From Dryomyza anilis (lineage: Eukaryota; Arthropoda; Insecta; Diptera; Dryomyzidae), in NCBI GenBank assembly GCA_951804985.1, contig OX638132.1:25706617-25770616 (forward strand): a DNA stretch of 64,000 bases, written 5' to 3'. The number at the start of each line of letters is the position of its first letter. Positions within the stretch are counted from its first letter, which is position 1. The notes beneath the pieces are model-generated. The model worked only from the letters and a program-made list of their open reading frames with translations. It made no database searches and was not told the DNA's origin. A program made the translations under genes and the position numbers. Of this stretch, positions 1 to 13,300 are shown piece by piece.

Positions 1-180
1 TCGATCCATCTGATTTTGTACTCGTTTTCAACGCAAATCAGGCCATAGATTTTCCGAAGAATCGAACACTGCTACAACATCCGCGTTGACAAGCGTCCGT
101 ACCTCAGCGTCATAGAGGAGGACTGGCAATATGACTTATAGGGCGTAATTTTTATCCGTCGAGAGAGGCTATACTTCCCA
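1..180 (-). mobile_element. Decayed non-LTR retrotransposon (LINE) fragment, end of reverse transcriptase domain
   Basis: Read on the minus strand, the segment gives YSLSRRIKITPYKS, then PVLLYDAEVRTLVNAD, then SILRKIYGLICVENEYKIRW in three different frames. These blocks, in this order, are the familiar end of the LINE reverse transcriptase region (pattern LYKTLI-PVLLYGAE-W-L, then FERKILRKIYGPV, then N-YRIRWN). Two frameshifts separate the blocks, so the copy is dead. It lies in what should be an intron of the C2CD5-like gene and runs off the left edge. The clade was not assigned. Confidence 0.8.
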
Positions 181-955
181 TAACCATAGGAATAACAAAA
201 ACCCACGTCTGAAAAATCGAGACATTTGTCATCTTAGGCAAAGTGAAGTCTAAGATCATACGATTCCACAAAGCCACCTAGAAGATTTATAAGATCAAGC
301 GTCGTCGGTGATTACTCGAACGTACCCCATAACCCGATATACAACTTGTATGATACAAGACTAGCCAAAGTGGCTAATGTTTATGCCGGGATGGTAGACT
401 TAAAAATGTCTTCCTCGTTAGATGGTATATTTAATAAATGGGTGTGAAGTGTAAGATCATAAAGATGCCAAGAAACATATAATCTTCGGTTGCCTAAAAT
501 AATTTCGTCTTTGATGAAGATGGCTAATTTCAAATTGCTTTCCTTGAACAGATGTAGTGGAGAAAGGTACACGTTATACCTAAAAACACGCTTCTCTAAA
601 TCTAAATCACGCGCTTGAGTGGCTGCTTCTTTTGATACTTCAAAAATAAGATCATTCCAAAGAAGGTCAATTCATATGGCCAAAATGTGAAGAATTGTTA
701 AATGAGCAATATCCACAGTACCCATATTTAGCTAGATATACTCATGATTAAAATATATACAGTATATATTTGTATATATATATATATTTGTATCATGGGT
801 ATACTCTACTCGTAGATTCTAAAATGTCAGGTCATTATTAGGAGATCATTAAGTATGTCATGAAATACATTGAGTAAATATTTCAAATACCCGTAGATAG
901 GTGCCACAAACAAAAATGCATCCGACACAATATAAAAATTAACTTCACAACTCAC
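181..955. other. Intron of the C2CD5-like gene, no exon recognised
   Basis: This stretch lies between the LINE fragment and the last coding exon visible. A minus-strand open frame at 381-572 contains EIILGNRRLY, which faintly resembles a region upstream in LINE reverse transcriptases (KRRI-GNRCYFGL), so part of it may belong to the same element with an insertion between. A short (TA)n run lies near 760-795. The conserved last C2CD5 segment (a tripeptide-rich GGNAVVSY-type block) is not present in any frame. Confidence 0.4.
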
Positions 956-1324
956 ATAACGATTTCTAAACGAGCCATTAGATGTCTTGGACGCCAGCGT
1001 AGTTGTTGTCATCGTTCCTCGGGAGGGTGAAGTCTTGCGCAGCTTTAACGAGTGCATACCATAGGCGGGCAGATTTGTCGTTGGTGTTGGCGTTTCCACC
1101 ATTTGATCCTCATCCAGTGGGAAAATGTAATCTTCCTCCTGCAGCGGTCTTTTGTGTCCATGCTGTGCAGAACCGTTCATATCGGCGGCAGCATTTACAC
1201 TGTTCGCAGAATCATTAGCATTTGGCGCACTACCATTGTTCACCGTTTTGCGACGGTATTTAATTTTATTCGTCGCATCGCCTAGTCCAAGTGCCATGCC
1301 GGTAACCAACAGCTGAATCTGATC
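956..1324 (-). CDS. C2CD5: C2CD5-like exon 11 (last exon visible)
   Basis: Acceptor TCAACTTAG. It begins DQIQLLVTGMALGLGDATNK, then an Asn/Ala-rich linker, then HSLKLRKTSPSRGTMTTTTL and ends NGSFRNRY. The likely donor is GTTAT/GTGAGT at 956/955. The frame stays open past it to 827, but that extension shows no family similarity. At least one more exon must lie left of position 1. Confidence 0.88.
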
Positions 1325-4300
1325 CTAAGTTGAAGATCAATATAAGTATCAAACAAATTAAAAAAATAATTTGGCTTACGCTCTCTGGCAAATCCAGTCG
1401 AAATCTCAAATCACAAATGGCACAAGGAATCATAGTGCGCAGCTTAAAGTAAATAGTCTGCAAGAGACTGCAGCAAAAAAAATATATTTAGAAATTATAC
1501 AAGAAATCATTTCAGTGTCACTAATTACCGCTGAAAATGCTTCGGAAAACCGTTGATATTTTGTCCTACATCCAGCTTGGCACGCCACACCTGTGTAAAC
1601 ATTTGCAAATTCTTAACCGCCTCCATGTCCATCATGCCAGGTACCATTTGTGTGTTTACCACATGAAAACCTTCCGGCGGATATGGTTCCATGAGCAGTG
1701 AAATAATTTCCAAGTCCTCAATATCGTCCACCTCCAGCACGCATGTATCTTTGTTGCCACAATTCAAATCGATCTCAATGACTTCTTCGTCGGACTCATC
1801 AGTGTCCGATTGTTTGTCCGTTTGTGCCACACCACTAGAGCTCATCAAATCCGGATCAATGCATTTTAGCTGATAGATCTCTTGATTACGTTCAAAGGTT
1901 TCCTGCAATTTCTTCTGCAGCTCATTGAGTTTTTGTTTGTCGGTCCACGAATTGCCCGCGACAATTTTAGGAACCTGCGGCACTGGCAACGCTGTTAGAA
2001 AGAGCGCAGTACCGGTGGCAATGAGTGCAATCATGCGTTCACCTATTGCCACCTGCGCCTTCAGACCGAATATGGCATTCATGCCTTTGGCTTTGAGTTT
2101 ATTAATGAGCACACGATGCAGCTCGTACTCGAGGAAGGGCAGACCATCGGAGATCTCCTTGGCATTCAGTTCGGAGCGTAAATCTTTTTTGGCGCGCACC
2201 ACTTGCGCTTGCATAAAGCAGCCACGTCCTGGTAATAATTTTTAATAAAGTGAGTTTTTTTTATTGATTTGAAAAGTATCTATGTCTAGAGAATTGCTCG
2301 AGAGAAAAAATATCGAACACATTTCGTAGTTCGCTATATAAACGAAAAATATTAAAAGTGTCTGTGATCAATATTAATATGATCGAGATCAATAATAAAA
2401 CTTGTAGCTTGATTCAAAATCAAGACGAATAGCGTCAAGATGATATAAATCTAAACCAAGTGTGTCTTTCAATCTCGGGATCCTGGAGAACATTAGTATC
2501 GAAATGTTTAAACAAAATTGATATATTGTATTCATTTTGAAATCAAATAAAGATTCATTTTATTGCTGTAAGTACAACAAATATACATTGGAATGGACTC
2601 CATTGGAAAATGGATTCATTTATGGCACTTTGTGAAGAAAAGAACCTTCGAAAAACCTCAGAAATATGAATATTTTAGGATTATTTAAAATCATTAACAT
2701 GAGGATTTTGGGCTCTTAAAAACGAACCCTCTACCCATTTTTCGGAATCCTTTTTGAGATATTATTTGTGCTCAAATATGATTGTTTTAGGATTAATAAA
2801 AGTTTCACAATTGTGAGGGTTTTTGGACTAATAAAAAACCCTCATGGTTTTGGGTTTTTTAAATGCTCATAAATTATGCTCATGCATTAAATTTTAAATG
2901 CAATTAAAATTAAAAAATAGAGTTATAGAGATTTTAATGTAGATACAGAGAGTACTAGAGTTAATTTTAATGTACAGCTTTTTGACATTTATTTTAATAG
3001 GAAAACTGTCAAAAAAAAACGTAATTAAATTTAAGCTCCATGTTAATTTTGACTATAGTTACGGGCCTATATATTTTAGAAATGTAATACCAAGAATAAA
3101 GATTTAATGATAACATTTAAAACACTAACCTGTTACTTGCATATACTCCGGCACCTCCAACGTAGCCAAGAGTACATCCGGCACACGTCCCTTGCGACAA
3201 ATGGCGCACCTCTTCATTTTCACATTGAAGGGCACCGAAGACAAATTGTATGGAATGTGGCACATGGTACAAGAATTCTTCACAATGCTTATCGGTGGCG
3301 GCGGCAGTGTAGTTTTCTTTTGGCCAGTGCTGCCACTTAGCGAGCCAGATATATCTTTAACGCCAGCTGCAGACACTGAATCGCCACCAATGCCATTACG
3401 TAGCTCCTTTAGTGCGTCCCGATCTTCCAAAGAGACAGACATTACGCCAGCGCTCACAATCGTCGTGGGTTTCGTAAAAATATCCGTCTGTGAGACGGAA
3501 CGATTGTAGGCCATATTAATGACAGCAGCTGTGCCAGTTGCTGAGAGCACACAAACATCATCGCTGTATTGGACACAGCAAAAAAGAGTGATTTTAATTA
3601 TTGGAATGAAGATTAAAAAAAAAAAACAAATGCAACTCACGATATAGTCGTCGACTCCGAGTAGCCGAGCACCACATTGCAGCCTAGCGCACGCGCATGT
3701 GAACGTATCTCCATGCGCAGTTCCGTCCACCAGCTGTCGCGTACCTCCGGCTCATCTGGATTGGGTACGCGTTCCAATAGTTTAACCGAACGTGCTGCTA
3801 CTGTGGCGCCCAAGTGCATTATAAAGCCCGACGGATACTTGGTCATTGTCAGAAAGGGATACTCGAGCATGTCCAGGGCAGAGTCTGTGGCAGAGGCAGC
3901 TTTTCCAACGCCGACAGCGGGTTGATTTAAACGCATGAGTGCTGTGGCGGCAACTAAGCGTTCGCTGGCAACGCAAAAGGAATTTCCTAAGTGACAAAAA
4001 ATATATGAAATTAGTAGGTTAACGTTTTTTTTTTTGTTGCAAGATAAAATCAAAAGATATTCGAAAATAGGTGATGCGCACGAGAAATAGAAATATCTAA
4101 TATAAAGATGTAAAACGTCAATGAAAATAAATTAACGGCCTGATAACGAATTCGTAACAAACGTCAAAAATTCGAGTAAAAGAATTTATTTTAATTAACC
4201 CCATTATTACGTAAAACTAAAAACATCATAGAATTTTTCAAAAAGAGTCAGAAATTCAATGACAGTATTTTTTAAGTTGTTCAATTCGTCGTTGTTTTTG

Positions 4301-7300
4301 TTTAAAATACGGGCACTGGAATTTTTTGACGTTTTTTGACCAATTCGTTTTACGCATAATACAAATACTAACAGGTATGCTCAACTCTGTCATTTTTAGG
4401 AAATGCTTACATTTACTGACACTATGAAAGTTTTTTGAAGTTCTATTTAAAAATCAGAACAAAATGACAAAGTGATCACACCTGTAAATATTTATATCTT
4501 GGTTTTAATTATTACGAAAACGTAATCGATGTAAAAAAAAAAACAAATTGTCAAATTCGATCAAATGTTTTATTATTTGAAATCAATTTGAGATAGTGTT
4601 CGAAATGTATCTCTGAAACATAAAATCAAACTAATCGTACGAAAAGGCAGATGAAGCGAAACGAATAGGTTTCAATTCGATTACACGAAAATTACGTTAT
4701 ATCGAGTTTATTAAGTTTATTAAGTCAAAATACGTGAAATTCAAATAATATTGACGTCATTCGTTCGTTCGGAATACAGAAAGGTGCCCTTCAAGTGAGT
4801 TGTCTGTTAGTCACACTATTCGTTTTATACTATAAGCCGTTTTATATTATATTTGATGTTATTCGAGTCGAGATAGTTCAAGTTTACACATTTGTAATAG
4901 AGATCGTGCACATCACTCTTGTTAACAAGTATTATATTTAAATCCAGATCAACAAAGACGATTTGCCATAAGTTTAAAAATAAAGATTATGATGCTAGTT
5001 TAAAAATTTAACAGAAAATAAGAGAAGAAAGATTTAGAAGAAATAGAATATTCTTGCTCGTCGCTTCAATGAGTACAGATAGCTTTTAGAAAGTTCTTTC
5101 TATAATATACAAAGTACAAGTTTATGATTCAGAAAACATGCTAGTTTATTTAGGGTTTTATATGCTACCTACAGTGTACTGGGTCTTTTTATATATGCCA
5201 CTAATACTAACAGCTTTACGTTTATCACAACATTTATAAAAGTAGAAGAAAACATTTAAAAAACATTGATAAATACAGAGAGAAAACTGAAATAATAAAG
5301 GACAAAGAACTACAGCGATACATGAGACACAGAAAATGCATTAGACGGAGCAATAATGCAGGAGACAGCAAGAATCATTTACTTACTTTTACGATGATGT
5401 ACTATAATGAATCAATTGTGTGATGTTACGCATTGGAAAGAATAAGAGATGAAGGCGTGTTAACTATTACAAACAAATGTTTAAAAAAATTTTTGAATAA
5501 AAATAAAAAAACTAACTTAGAATTCCTAAAAGTTGTGATGATAACTAGCGCAATTCAGATTAAAAGAGTCTCTTGCATTTTCTAAGGGTTTAACTGAAAT
5601 TTATACACATTATTATTATGGGTTTCATTGGGAACTAGAGTCATTGTGAGTATTTATAATGGTAAAACAGTAACTTTATAAATGTTACAAAGCGGAAGTC
5701 TTGAAAATATCCAATTACAAAATAAGAAATGACCTCTAAATCTAGGGATTATGTTTAAATATAATATAGAAATACTGAAATTATGGGTGTGTGCGAATTC
5801 GTCTAAGGATGTATGCGAATTCGACTAAATTACTGACTAAACGAAATTTTGTCGGTAATGCAGTGTTTACTCTTCAATTTTGCAAATTTTCGAGCAAACT
5901 AAATTGAACTAAATTGGAAGACAGCAAACAGACCTATGATAATTGATTGATTACGGACTTAAACAATTATCAGTTACTCATTCAATTGCTGGCAAACTCA
6001 TTCAATTTAGTTTAGTCAGCAATTTAGTCGAATTCGCACACACACTAAATTTCATTCAACCGCCATTCGGTAACTGGTAATTGTTAAAGTCAACAATCGA
6101 GCCATTATCATGTCTGTTTGCTGTCATCCAATTTAGTGCACTTTAGTCTGCTCGAAAATTGCTAAATTGAAAGACGAACACTGCATTGCCGACAAATTTT
6201 AGTGTAGTCAGCAATTTAGTCGAATTCGCACACACCCTATAATTCGCACATATTGTCGGTGTAGAATTATAATACACCAACTACAAAGTTTCATTAATTG
6301 ATTTACAAAAGCCGTAATAAGGGTCTGTGTTTAAAATAATTCATTATTAATTATGACTAATATCGTCTAATTATGGCTAATATCGATAAAGCATTGTGCC
6401 CTGCTATAACAACTTCTTAGTTAGAGAACACATTCTAGCGAATAAGCGCCAATCGATTTGGTGAATATTTCTAATAAAACGTGCGCTGCTAGCACACCTG
6501 CTATGGAATGTCAACAGTAATAGGTCAAACTATTCTGTGAGACCTTCTGAGAGTCGTTCTTTGATAAACGAATAAGCATGTCCTGAAAAAATTTTCAGGA
6601 CAGAAAGGGGTTCTACCTGCTTGTAAATCAGTATTAGCATAGTTTTTTACTCTTGAATTTTACTACTGGGTGCTTAATGCGCACTGCTTTATCGATATTA
6701 AGTGCCGGTGTGTAAAAATTCAAATACTCAGTCAATAAAACCGCACACATGCTAAATTTACAATTATTAGATCAGGTAACCTAGAGAAATTCAAATGTTT
6801 GTACAATTGGCATTTCCGTAAAACATTTTTGAGCAGAGTTCTGAACATTATTTAAATATTCAGAAATGTCCGCGTCGAACGCAAGCTGAATTCAACATGG
6901 AGACCGATTTAAAAATTAAATTACAAACAACTTGAGCCGCAGTTGTCAAATTCGTATGAAGACTTGTGTTTGGCAAGTAAAATTAACGTCAAAATCAATA
7001 CTGTTCATTCAGCTCGATAAACTGAAATCGAGCAAGTCGTGTCTGTTCTGAACAACCGACTTCAATAATCTGAGCGAATAAACAAACACCAACTACTGAC
7101 TCTGAATGTTCAGAGTTTAAAAACAAACGCAGATATTTTTTTGACAGTTCGAGCTCAGTTCAGAACTAATAAATGAAAACGCCCAATTTTACTTGACAAA
7201 CACATGTCTGCATACGAATTTGACAACTGCTGCTCAAATTGTTTGTAATGGGCGTTTTCGAAAATCATTTCAGAGCAGAGGTCTGAACATGATGTGAATA

Positions 7301-10300
7301 TTCCGAATATTGTCAGAGTCGAACGCAATCTGAACTCAACCTGAAGACTCTGATTTAAATTACAAACAATTTGAGCAGCAGTTGTCAAATTCGTATGAAG
7401 ACTTGTGTTTGTCAAGTAAAATTAACGTCAAATTCAGTACTGTTCAGCCAGCTCGATAAATTGAGCTGTGTTCTGATCGAGTGTGTTCTGAACAACCTAC
7501 ATCGATAATCAGAACGAATAAACAAACGCAATTTACTGACTCTGAATGTTCAGAGTTAAAAAACAAATGCAGATATCTTTTTGACAGTTCGAGCTCTGTT
7601 CAGAACTAATAAACGAAAACGCCCAATTTAAATCAAGTCTTCAGGTTGAGTTCAGATTGCGTTCGACTCTGACAATATTCGGAATATTCAGATCATGTTC
7701 AGACCTCTGCTCTGAAATGATTTACGAAAACGCCCAAAATTAGTACTGTTGATGCAACTCGATAAACTGAAATCGAGCACGTCAAGTTTGCTCTGAGTGA
7801 CTAACTTCTATAATATATAATGTGAACGAATAAACAAACACAAATTACTGACTCTGAATGTTCAGAGTTAAAAAACGAGTTGGGAAAGTTAGGTCACATG
7901 GGTAAGTTCGGTCACATGGGGCGGATTTTTATGGTCGGTCGGGCCCGACTCAGAAAATTATTCATATATCAGAAATTTACGTCTTATATCCCCATAAATT
8001 AAAAATTTATATAAAGCATAAAAAACTTTAAAAAAAAATTGAAAAATATAATTGGGCGGACCACGCCTATATTTAAAATTTTGAAAGGCTAATATTTCAT
8101 AGATTTGATTTTAATAATTTACGGATCAATTTTCGACTATGAAAACCCGGGAAATAATGAAAAAAAAATGTGGGCGGATCACGCCCATTTTTAGACCACA
8201 TATTTTTAGGTGAATTCTAACAATACGTTTTAAATTTTATAACTATACCTTGAATACTTTTCGAGTTATTAGTTCCGAAAGAGTTATATAAAAGTGACTT
8301 GTGAGGTGGGCGTGTCCGTTGACCGATTTGGCTCATTTTCAAACTCAGTTCCTACTTTTGGCTAAAATATATTGAGACGAAATTTCATCGCATTCTGATC
8401 AGTATTTCTCAAGTTATTCTGTATTCGGACAGCAAGACAGCAAGACGGACAGACAGACAGACGGACATGGCTAAACGGACTCGGGTAGTGATGCTGATCA
8501 AGAATATATATACTTTTCCATACCGGACACGCCTCCTAAGGGGCGTTACAATATATGCACAAAGTTAATATACCCTGTACCTCATAGGTGTAGGGTATAA
8601 CAAACGCAGATCTCTTTTTGACAGTTCGAGCTCAGTTCAGAACTAATAAAAGAAAACACAAATTATCGAGAAAAACAGTGCGCACTAAGTATATAAAAAT
8701 CACACCGCTTTATCGATATTCGTCACAATTTACTCAATTAGTCTTTATACGCTTAGGCCCTAAATCGGGAATTGTTATAGCAGTTATAGCAGTTATTAAA
8801 CACTTGTATTTAGAATTGAACCTTCAAAAATATGAATTATTCAAAAACTTATGTTATTTAAATGCTATAAGTTGGAATTCTATTATGTTCGGATTTACAT
8901 GTTATCTTCTGTGAGATACACTGTATCGATTAGAATTGTAATGTTCAATAATTCAGAAATTTTTAAAAATGGTTCAAATCGTAAGTTATTATATCAGTTT
9001 TATAACTTGTTTATACAGAAAGTGGTCGTGCTGTTAATTCAGAATATAAGTTTTAAAAGGGTGGCGATTTTGGAAGTTTACATTTTGTTATACGTGCTGC
9101 TCTAAATTTAAATTTTCATTAATGTTTTTAACAACAGGTTTAAATTTAAATTAATTCTAACAGTTTTATAACATATCTTATACAGAAATTGCTCACAAAG
9201 TGCCCTAACCTTGCTGTTTAAACAAAATATACGTAATCTATAAAAGGATTTGGTTTTTTAAACACGCAATTTTTACTATAGGAGATGCTTTTTATAGTCT
9301 AAATATCAATTTTAAAAAATGTAATTCAATAGATCCAAATTCGAATTTATTACAACAATTTTATAGCATATTTAAACAGAAACTGTTCGTATAGAGCCTA
9401 ACGCTTGTGGTATAATCCGAATTTATTTTTTACTAATGTTAATAATATTTCTAAAAACATAATTAAAACTCACCTTTAGGTGTGATGCTTAAGTCAGAAT
9501 CCGAGGAACGTCGACAGATCTCACCCACCTCCTTGGGTATCATGGTAGACGCCGTGGAGCTGGTCGAATTTTCCGACAGTGTTGCGGATGTGTTGGCAAG
9601 TGTTGTTGTTGCTGCTGCTGATGTTTGCATTTTGGATGGACTTGGTGACAGTTTCGAGCGACTACCAAGCGCAGGTCCACTGGCGGCAGCTACCACTGCT
9701 GCGGAAGCAGGCGTTGTAAAGCGTTTCATGCTGGGGCTCTCGTTGACGCTACCCGAATTGCTATTGCTATTGCTGAGCTCGTGCAATGACCTGTTATGTG
9801 TGTGAGTAACGCGCGAGGGCGCACACGCAGCGGACGATAAAGAAGATGTTGCAAGCAATGATGATTGGCTGGTGTTAGTATAATTTATATTTAAGTAATG
9901 AACAAAAGGGGCACTAGGATTAAGAAGGTTACTGGTTTTACTGAGCGGCGCAACTACAAAAGGGACTCTAACGGGACTGATGGGTGAGCGCGGTGAGTTA
10001 TCAGACTCGCTGGGAGTCGGCGTGGAGGGACAAATCTGCAGCAGTGGAAAAGTGGTTCTATTAGCTAATGAGCTGGGCAATGATTGTAGATTAATAAGCG
10101 AATGCGAACGTTGCAAGACAACAGCAGCTGATTCGACATCAGCAGCGACAAAAGTTGGCTCAAAAATATCAGGCTGTGAGGCATAGAAAGGCTTGCGTGC
10201 ACGTTCTAACTGAAGCGCTGGCAGCAGTGCTAATGTCTGGGGCGGTGCACGCGCACTAGTCGAACTAATTTCGGCAATTATGGGCTTTCTGCCAATGTGC

Positions 10301-13300
10301 ATCAAATGCTAGAAACAAAAAATATAAAAACACAACTCGGCCAATTGATAAAAAAAAGCCACCTGCATGTGCTGCGAGAACGTCTTCAGCTCATGCAGCA
10401 ACGAGGGTCTGCGACGGGGCGCAGAATTGTGCTCCTCGTCATCGCTTTCGCTACCGCAGCCCGGATGCAGCCACTGCTGCGCCTGCAGTTCGGCGGCAGC
10501 ATCTGCTTTGTTGCAGGTTTTAAGCAAATTCTCTAATTTGCGGCGTTCCAAGGCGTCACACGTGTTATTTAAAGTCTGTAAAACGGAGACTGTGGCTGAG
10601 TCATCCTCTGCCGTCGAGGAGGAGTCTGACTGTTCGGAGCATGATGTAGCAACTGACGCATTAGATGATGAGACTTTTTGTATCAACTTTGGCTCATTTT
10701 TCAAATGAGGTGCATGACTGCTAAATGTGCCGAATAACGAGCCGTCATCATGCACTTTCAGCTCGCCGCGCGTTATATTCGGTGAGGAACGCGTATTATC
10801 CTGAAAGTCATCATCAACGTTTGCAGTCAACAGCGTCGTTTGTGTCACCAGCGGTTGCCTCATCGCAGAGTCATCGCTGACGGAGCGCACAATAGGATGC
10901 GCGCCTTTTTTCAAGGAGGCACGCAGCAACGGCTGCTGTTGATGATGCTTTGCCTTAAGACTCGGTTTGCGCACAGCATGCAGTAAATTGTGAGCGGTAT
11001 TAGTGCTGCTGACCGCTGTGCTGGAGGCACCCACTTCCTCTTTGATGAAAAAACTACTACTGAAGAGGTTGCTCATCGATTTAGTAAGCGCAGCAGTTGA
11101 TTTTTCGGATTCGCCGCTGTCGCTAATTTTGCGCATGAAGGCGGCATATTTTTCATTTACCAAATTACGCGATGAATGCGTCCAGCGACGCATATGATGC
11201 TTGAGTTTCTTGACCGGCTGCTCGCCGCGTGCGTCCTCTTGACGTATGAGCTCCAGCATAACGTCGCCCTCCTCCTCGTCCGAAGGCAGCTGCTGTTGCT
11301 GGTCTGTAGCACGTTGCAATTCAAAGAGCGTTGACGAGTGCGACTTGCGTATGTGTAGCTTATACTCGGGCCAGCTGGGGGTGCAGCTGGCTGAGCAAGT
11401 AAGAAATTCTAAATATTTTAGCGTGCGTCTAAAAGGCATTATGGTGTGATTTGGGGCACGTGTTTTGTTAGTGATATTAACAAAAACATGACGATTACAA
11501 CAAAAAGCAGTATTTATTAGTTGAGGTTTGAGTTTGGGATTTAGACAAAAATTGTACAACAACAAAATTTTAATTTTATGCAGCCGACAATAATAGATGA
11601 TGTGGCGAAGAGAGCAGAAAACGTTTTAAGTTAATTGGTTTCGATTTTTCTTTGCATTATTTTGAATATAAATCATACATTTGAAATAAATTTGCTACTT
11701 TACTCACTCTTCAATCAGCGCATTGTCCGCTGTTGTAGGCTGCACGTTGGTGTCTTTGATTAAGGTGACCGCAGTGCCGATGCCACGAGCCACCACGCCA
11801 ACATCGCCCTCCAGATCGAAGCACTGCGTGTAGCCGATGACGGCGTTGGCACCGAGGTTAATTGCTTTCAAACCCATTTTGCGTTGCACCTGAACATTAA
11901 AACATTTTTTTTTATATTTTCAATAAAAAAATTAATAAATTCATTATGAAATTGAAAATTTAATTGAATATTAAAAATGCATCAATGAAATTGTCACAAA
12001 TATATTAAAACATTTAAATTGGTGCAAAACTTTAAAATTGGCATAATAACAAAAACATTAAAAATTGAAATAAGTATTTTATTTAAAATTTTTAACTTTA
12101 TATTTACAAAAAAATAAAAATTAGATATACCGAAATTTTACATATCATTAAAAATTGAAGTTTTCGTTAATTAAATTAAAAATTTAAATAAAATAGGTAT
12201 ATAATTTCATTTAAATAACATTTCAATTAAGAATACAATTTCAACTAAAAATTAAAAATGTTCACTACAATTTGTTTAAATTAAGCATTTAGTTTTCACT
12301 AAACATTTTTCAATTAAATAAATAATTAATTCAAATTTTTTTACTGATAAATATCATTTGTTTTTTTTTTTTTTTCAATTAAATATACATTTGAATTTTA
12401 TAAACTAATCAATTAAAAATTGCTTTTTAAATGAGAATTTTAAACTTTAAAATTTAATTTAATAAATTAATTTCAACTAAATTAACAATTTAAATTAATA
12501 TAATTAAAATTTTCACTTAATTCTGTAATAAGTATACATTTTAATTAATTAAATTAATTAATACTTTTTCATATAAATTTTTACTTTCTTAATGCTAATT
12601 ATTTTCGTTTTACGCACCTGCCCAGAGAGCTTAAGAAATACCACTTGACGCGCCTCATTGGAGGCGCGCGGTGTGCGTATTTTATCAATCCACTGATACT
12701 CGGGGTCATCATTGACCACCAATTCTTCCACGAAGCCGTGTATAACTTGCGCACGATAGCCATATGGTATGCATTGGGCTAAAATTATAAAAATTAAAAA
12801 TAGAAATAAAAAAAATATGAAAATATGTAAAACTTTTACAATGAAAGAACTGTATGCCGCACGAGCTCTGCCGGAACTTGTTCAGATCTGAGAATAGATC
12901 AACCTTTACAATAACATTCACCTCGCCGCGTATGCCATGCATCGTGTCAAAGACCGGTATCCAGCCGGACAGCACGGTGCCTTTGCCTTGCGTTGCCTGG
13001 CCGGATGTTTCGAGGCACAGCGGATTCAGACTAATGTTGACCTTGCCAATGGCATCGTTGGCCGAATATGTGTCATAATCCATGAGACGTATTTGCAGCG
13101 GCTCATCCTGCAGTTCCGCATCGTCGATTTCAAAGCGAAACCTAACAAATATATTTCATATTATTATAAACTATACGACGCAAGCCAGCACCACTATCAG
13201 CAGCATGTCCAGCAAATCATTATCAGTGAGATAAAAAAATAATCTATTATATAGATTAATATAAAATATTGAACTGTTGCGTCGCATGATACGGCCAACT

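Larger units (their letters stand above)
3987..9473 (-). other. Intron 6 of the C2CD5-like gene, transposon-rich
   Basis: This 5.5 kb intron is by far the largest in the visible gene. 3987-5780 shows only AT-rich unique sequence. 5785-8660 is a nest of TIR elements and a 0.7 kb repeat (listed separately). 8990-9400 holds three degenerate copies of a segment containing 'ttttata-c-t-tttatacagaaa' at about 8994, 9158 and 9353. Confidence 0.7.

Noticed and set aside
827..955. Open extension of C2CD5 exon 11 to 827
   Set aside because: A strong donor GTTAT/GTGAGT precedes it and the extra residues do not resemble the family.
7155..7415. 86-codon minus-strand ORF
   Set aside because: Spans three MITE pieces, including an insertion boundary.
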